Origin: Stomoxys calcitrans | Lineage: Eukaryota > Arthropoda > Insecta > Diptera > Muscidae | Assembly (NCBI RefSeq): GCF_963082655.1 | Contig: NC_081552.1 | Span: 96,957,592 to 97,021,591 of the forward strand | Length of the DNA: 64,000 nucleotides | Direction of reading: 5' to 3' | Shown here: piece by piece, positions 59,065 through 64,000 of the stretch | How positions within the stretch are numbered: position 1 is the first letter of the stretch | Layout: each line of letters opens with the position of its first letter | The notes under the pieces: model-generated | Told to the model about the DNA's origin: nothing | Seen by the model: the letters and a program-made list of their open reading frames with translations, nothing else | Database searches by the model: none | Made by a program: the position numbers and the translations under genes

Positions 59065-59245
59065 TTAGATATATCTACTGTACTTATTAGTATTTGGTCC
59101 AAATCGGAACATATTTTAATAAAACTGATATGGGACATAAGTTATGAATTTTTCACCGAATTTTGATGAAAGACGGTTTACATATATACCCGAGGTAGTG
59201 GGTATTCAAAGTTCGGCCCGGCCGACCTTAATGCCTTTTTACTTG
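59065..59245 (+). mobile_element. family B, 3' end of the split copy
   Basis: TTAGATATATCTACTGTACT, then CCGAGGTAGTGGGTATTC, TTCGGCCCGGCCGAC, CTTTTTACTTG. In intact B copies GGTTTATTTTTAGATATA is continuous across this point. Confidence 0.9.
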
Positions 59246-59744
59246 TTCAATATACTCTATTCAATTCATGAAATCTTATATAAATAAGATAATTTATTAA
59301 TATTTGTATATTGTGATTGCACTTGAATTAAAGCTACATAGAATACCTTTCATGTATATATTTAAATTTACGATTTATTTTTAATGACATACTGATAATA
59401 AAATCAACATAAAAAATTTATAAAAAACGTAATATTTTCTGGGGTATTATTCGTAGAAAACGGCGTTTTTATTAAAACTATACTTTTGATGAAAAAGCAA
59501 ATTAAATATGTAATGCTAATGCTGAATTTTTGACGTTAAACAGGAAGGGCTAAACTATGTGAACTGGTTTCACCAGTTGCGCATTTTGGTTCTTTAAAAT
59601 CGAATTTAAGTGGGACATCGCCCACAAGAATCATGCATGCTGGAAGCAACTGTGTATGCTAATGTCACGATGGCTTTAACTTACCCTATTGCCTCCGTTA
59701 TGATACCAATAGCTATACTGACCTCTTACTTCGAAATTTTTAGT
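59246..59744. other. unclassified AT-rich spacer
   Basis: Very AT-rich, no family recognised. A small hairpin AACTGGT/ACCAGTT lies near 59560. No believable gene. Confidence 0.4.
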
Positions 59745-59939
59745 TTAAGTGTGCCAACAAAATTTCGCTTAAATCACCCGACCCATCCCCGAGATCTGGT
59801 GTTTTTGAAAATTATTGTAAAGGCCCGTCTTAAAGTGGGAAAGTTCAAAAATAATACAGCTAACAACCGCAACGAAGTTATAACGAAGATAAATGCTGTA
59901 TGATCAATTTTAACTACTCCGTCCTCCTTCTGTTATGTT
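59745..59939 (-). mobile_element. family C fragment
   Basis: CAAAATTTCGCTTAAATCAC and CATCCCCGAGATCTGGTG match the C segment near its 5' end. The rest, to 59939, is uncertain. Confidence 0.55.
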
Positions 59940-60115
59940 GGCTCAGATTATTAGAGTCATTTACTGGCTGTTTCCAATTGGATCAACTAAATCCAATTGA
60001 ACACAACCATCCAAAACAGCCAGTAGATGTCTTAAATGTTAGTGCTACTATTCGCTTGGAGTGGCTTAACGCCTATAGCATCATCATATGATAGTTGTCT
60101 ATAAATGACTATATG
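59940..60115. mobile_element. hairpin-rich repeat, family F copy 2
   Basis: TACTGGCTGTTT and AAACAGCCAGTA form a 12-bp outer stem enclosing CAATTGGAT/ATCCAATTG. It ends with GTTGTCTATAAATGACTATA as in copy 1 at 27124. This copy is longer and better preserved. Confidence 0.72.
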
Positions 60116-60269
60116 ACTACCTACTTAAAGTCATCATTTAGTCATTTTTTAAATAAAATTGCCATATTTAACGATTTTCTGTGGTAAAGAACTGATTTGT
60201 CAGTCTATATATTTGGTGCGGTGGCGATAGTTCTTACTATTAAACCATGTAAAACTTTTGAACAAAAAA
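60116..60269. other. unclassified spacer
   Basis: No family or frame recognised. Confidence 0.3.
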
Positions 60270-61255
60270 GTGTTGCCCAGCAATTTTGGGGGTAGGGGGG
60301 CCTACATTTATTTGTGTCCCCACACATTAATTAATTCACACAGTGTCCTGTTAGGTCATTATTTTAATTGGTTAAATAATTTATTGGAGTATTGCCCATT
60401 GTTTTAATTGGTCAAATAATTTATTGGAGTAATTTTTTGGAGATAAAGGCCACCTAGATTCTTGAACACAAAAATTTAATGTCATATTTGAAATCAATTC
60501 CTAATTACCTTCCAATTGAGCCTTATGTAGCTATGATCGAGTAAAATTCTCATTTGGTGGGCCTCTTGGGGGTGGGGTGACACGCAAATACTTAGACATC
60601 ATTTTTTATGTCATATCCGTAATCTTCTTCCGAATACATTTCATTTCAGTCCCATATTGAAATGTCCGTCCAATGTGTTTGTTTGGTGAAATTTTGGGGT
60701 GTTGAAATGGTCCCTGGGTTCTTTGGGCCCAACATTCGTATTCTACTCTCCGATACCTTTCATTTGTTACCCATATTATCCCAATCGGTCAACCTTGACT
60801 TTAGTGGTGTTCTTGGGGCAACGGGAGACGGTCCGCCCCTTTCCAGTATCAACAAATTATATAGCCTATTCCTCCTTCCTGGTCATATTCGAAATCTACT
60901 CAAGAAGACCTTTCATTGGAGTCCCATATTGTCATTACCGTCCAGTATGCCTATTTGAAAGGGGTTTTGGGGTCGGGGCAGCCCCCTAGGAAATTGGACC
61001 CAAAGTTTGATATCAAATTTGTGTTCTGCTCGCGAATACCTTTCATTTGAGTTACATATTGCCTCGATCAGTCTACCTTTATTTATGGTTGGTACTTTTG
61101 AGGTAAGGGGGAGAGGCCGCCCCCCCCTTGAGATATTAAAAATATTTATATATATCTACTGCTCCTTCGGGAAATCGGTTCAGCCGTTTTTGAATCTATA
61201 TGGAACAAACAAATTTACAAACTCACAAACAAACAAACAAATGTACAAACAAACT
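60270..61255 (-). mobile_element. old family C copy with 5' end
   Basis: Divergent C units (ATACCTTTCATTTGAGTT, GGGGTCGGGGCAGCCCCC), then GAAATCGGTTCAGCCG and an ACAAACAAAC tail. Around 60363-60433 the phrase TTAATTGGT.AAATAATTTA is directly duplicated. Confidence 0.7.
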
Positions 61256-61317
61256 ATATAGGTAGATTTTTCTTCAGATATATTGGCTTGTGTCTCACAT
61301 ACTTATAAGTAACATTT
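61256..61317. other. unclassified spacer
   Basis: Short AT-rich sequence, no assignment. Confidence 0.3.
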
Positions 61318-62413
61318 TTATACCCTCCACCATAGGATCGGGGGTATACTAATTTCGTCATTCTGTTTGTAACTACTCGAAATATTCGTCTGAGACCCCA
61401 TAAAGTATATATGTTTTGATCGTCGCGACATTTCATGTCGATCTAGCCATGTCCGTCTGTCTGCCAGTCTGTCTGTCGAAAGCACGCTAACTTCCGAAGG
61501 AATAAAGCTAGTAAATGGGCCATATCGGTCCATGTTTTGATATAGCTGCCATATAAACCGATTTTGGGTCTTGACTTCTTGAGCTTCTAGAGGGCGCAAT
61601 TCTTATCCGATTGGAATGCAATTTCGCACGACGTGTTTTGTTATGATATCCAACAACTGTGCCTAGTATGGTTTAAATCGGTCCATAACCTGATAGAGCT
61701 GTCATATAAACCGATCTTGGGTCTTGACTTCTTGAGGGCGCATTTCTTATCCGATTTGAATGAATTTTTGCACGATGTATTTCGTTATGTTATCCAACAA
61801 CTGTGCCAAGTATGGTTCAAATCGGTCCATAACCTGATATAACTGTTATAGAAACAGATCTGGGGACTTGATTTCTTGAGCTTCTAAAGGGCGCAATTCC
61901 TATCCGATTTGAATGAAATTTTGCATGACGCATTTTATTCTTACTTTCAACAACCGTGTCAAATAAGGTTGAAATCGGTTCATAACCTGATATAGCTGCC
62001 ATATAATCCGATCTGGTATCTCGACTTCTTGAGCCTCTAGAGGTCGCAATTATTATCCGATTTGCCTGACATTTTGTACGACGGATCCTCTCTTGACCAT
62101 CAACATACACGTTTATTATGATCTGAATCGGTCTATAGCCCGATAAAGCTCCCCATATAAATCGATCTCTCTATTTTACTTCTTGAGCCCCCAAAGGGCG
62201 CAGTTCTTATTCGAATTGGCTGACATTTTACACAGGTCTCCAACATATAATTTAATTGTGGTCCAAACCGGACCATATCTTGATATCGCTCTAATAGCAG
62301 AGCAAATCTTTTCTTATATCCTTTTTTGCCTAAGAAGAGATGCAGGGAAAAGAACTCGACAAATGCGATCCATGGTGGAGGATATATAAGATTCGGCCCG
62401 GCCAAACTTAGCA
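61318..62413 (+). mobile_element. family A element lacking its last bases
   Basis: TTATACCCTCCACCATAGGA, a short GTCY tract, an internal deletion that removes part of the first unit, six to seven units, CCATGGTGGAGGATATATAA, TTCGGCCCGGCCAAA, ending at CTTAGCAC. The usual GCTTTTACTTG is missing and non-LTR RNase H sequence follows at once. Confidence 0.9.
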
Positions 62414-64000
62414 CCGCAGCACTTCACGCATTCCGTGATCGCCCGGATCACCGCCTGCAGCTCCATATTATGATCAGACAGTCTAAAACAGATCTCAGTC
62501 CCTGGGCTCTCAATGTAAACCCCCACACCCGCTCTGTCCTCTAGCTTTGATCCATCCGTATAACATGTTCTTCCAGATAGCTATACTAGGGTTCCGCCAA
62601 TCGAAGACTGTGCCGATAGCAGCAGAGCCTCGCACTCGACTTCAAGGTCCACCTCAGGTATCCCATCGGAAACCTCTTCCCTTCCTTCCAGGTTTCCTAT
62701 CGTCGCTTCGATTATACCGCGATGGTATTAGCTGCTCCCATCCTCAATCCATTCTCCCATCGCCTTAAGTCTCATAGCCGTAGTGCCTGCCTCACTCTTA
62801 ATCTGTATGTCAATGGGTCGGATATCTAGAATAGTCTCCAGTGCCCTAGTGGGCGTGGTCCTCATCGCTCCGCCTATGCCAAGACAACATATTCTCTCAA
62901 CCTGTTATATGGTCCTTATGTTGCACTTTTTCTCCATAGCAGTACATCAAACTACTGAGGGGTAAATAATTATTGGTCTAATCACGCTCCTGTAAAGCCA
63001 GTGGACTACCCTCCGATTCAGGTCCCATTTCGAGCCTACGGCCTACACAGTGCCCAACATCTGTGAGCCTTCTCAGTACGCTCCTGAATGTGACACTTCC
63101 AATTCAGGTTCCTGTCCAAGATCAGACCTAAGTATTTGACCTTGTCAGATATCGAAATCGTCTTTTTGAGGAAACGTGTTGCATTAAATTCGCCCACCTT
63201 CGTCTTCCTCGTGAAGAGGCATATTTCAATCTTCCTCCAATCCTCGATGCCAATGCGTACTGCCAGTGTGTACGTTTAGGCACAACTCGTGCAGGGCAGT
63301 CTCCACCGGCCTTCCCTTGACATAGGCATGCTGTTTGTATTTGAGCAGTTCGCTGGATGTCCTACTCTTCATGGTATCCACAAAACGTTCCATGGTTTTG
63401 AGTAGAAAGGGCGTAAGGCTGATGGGTCTGTAGGCCTTTGGTGTAGCAAAACTTGCTTTGCCGGGCTTGGGTATAAAAACCACCCTTGCCCCCTGCCAGG
63501 CTTTCGGAGTATAAGTCCTAGGCACGTTGTGAAATTGGCTAGATGAGTCGCTAGATATTATGTCTCTGTCAGTAGTAACGCCGGAAATATTCCATCAGGT
63601 CCGAGTGACTTAAATGGTTTGAAGCTCCTCAAGGATTACTTCACCATAAATTCCGTAATGACGAACCTTCGATCAACGTCATTATTTCAAGATTCTTGTG
63701 TCTCCGTGAGTCCCTTCGTATCCTGTGTAAAATAGGTTTTCATCAAAAGCCTCAACATGTCCTCCGCTGTCTCTGCTCTCACTCCCATGTCGTTTACTAA
63801 AGATTTAGTTTGGACTTGGGCTTTTGACGCTCTGGTAATCTTATTGTATTCCTTGAGCCGTGTGTAATACATATTCCAATAAACTTCTGCTTTTTTACGA
63901 CATGCTCTGTTTAAAAGTCTGCGGACTTCTTTTCCAATATAGCGAATCTCCCCGGTCATCCAGGGTTTTTCTTGGGCTGATTTCCTTTCCCGAAGAGGAC
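62414..64000 (-). pseudogene. non-LTR retrotransposon (I/LOA type): linker, RT fingers, RNase H
   Basis: Minus-strand element running off the right edge. The pre-RT linker is open at 63687-64000 (PWMTGEIRYIGKEVRRLLNR). RT fingers at 63226-63525 carry WQGARVVFIPKPGKASF, AYRPISLTPFLLKTMERFVD and KQHAYVKGRPVETALHEL. The frame then jumps to KIEICLFTRKTKVGEF and KYLGLILDRNLNWKCHIQ, so the palm with the catalytic YADD is deleted. ERICCLGIGGAMRTTPTRAL lies further on. RNase H starts with CYTDGSKLEDRAGVGVYIES near 62545, keeping the first catalytic Asp, and is cut at 62414 by family A. An RNase H domain after RT fits the I/LOA/R1 group; a finer call needs alignment. Several stops and frameshifts. Confidence 0.88.

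Noticed and set aside
62314..62526. 70-codon frame starting in RNase H
   Set aside because: Only the first part is RNase H; the rest is family A sequence read through the junction.

Overview
The window reads as repeat-dense, probably heterochromatic DNA from a higher fly (Diptera, most likely a calyptrate/muscoid). The sequence is AT-rich. It is packed with elements carrying the TTCTTGATCAGCG core followed by (GTCY)n that marks the dipteran mini-me/DINE-1 type of non-autonomous rolling-circle element. It also holds a tRNA-derived SINE, non-LTR retrotransposon wreckage and a pentanucleotide satellite. I found no intact host gene. The only protein-coding remnants I can defend are three decayed non-LTR retrotransposon loci and one unrecognised, stop-interrupted frame near 43.2-43.7 kb. 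Species cannot be fixed from the sequence alone.

Repeat families, named here for convenience. Family A starts TTATACCCTCCACCAT, has (TA)n/(GTCY)n, then ~153-bp tandem units, then an inverted GGTGGAGGGTATA and the palindrome TTCGGCCCGGCCGAA before CTTTTACTTG. Family B has the same plan but different units and ends (TTATACCCACCACC ... GGTGGTGGGTATCC, the same palindrome, CTTTTTACTTG). Family D is a third, more decayed relative, again with ~152-153-bp units. Strand for A, B and D runs from the TATACCC/GTCY end to the palindrome end. Family C is different: 5' TCTTATATATAAAAATC, ~130-bp tandem units, 3' GC-rich palindrome and CTAG followed by T. It looks like a canonical non-autonomous Helitron, and its strand is given from TC to CTAG. 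Family F is a short hairpin-rich repeat seen twice.

Layout. 1-5546: (AATTC)n satellite. 5.5-10.1 kb: a C end, D, a SINE fragment, and a B element split by two A elements. 10.6-16.2 kb: C, B, C, and a C split by A. 16.2-18.0 kb: a full-length B. 18.2-22 kb: a small MITE-like hairpin, a C split by A, then another A. 22-28.6 kb: B, A and many C copies, including an inverted C pair around F. 28.6-34.4 kb: D, a SINE, a non-LTR RT pseudogene, A and a hAT-like element with a long (TA)n. 34.4-38.2 kb: a near-palindrome of two C copies. 38.2-45 kb: B and A copies and the unrecognised frame. 45.3-46.6 kb: non-LTR fragments in opposite orientations. 46.6-59.2 kb: nested A and B copies, including an inverted duplication at 48.27-51.25 kb. 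59.2-61.3 kb: F and old C. 61.3-64.0 kb: A joined to a non-LTR element with RNase H and RT pieces.

The most interesting structure is the relation between families. A, B and D have different flanks but share a 153-bp (51-codon) unit. A has entered B repeatedly, apparently at the same B positions at different loci. Two loci give empty-site comparisons that suggest insertion without a long target-site duplication, as expected of Helentron/DINE-1 elements.
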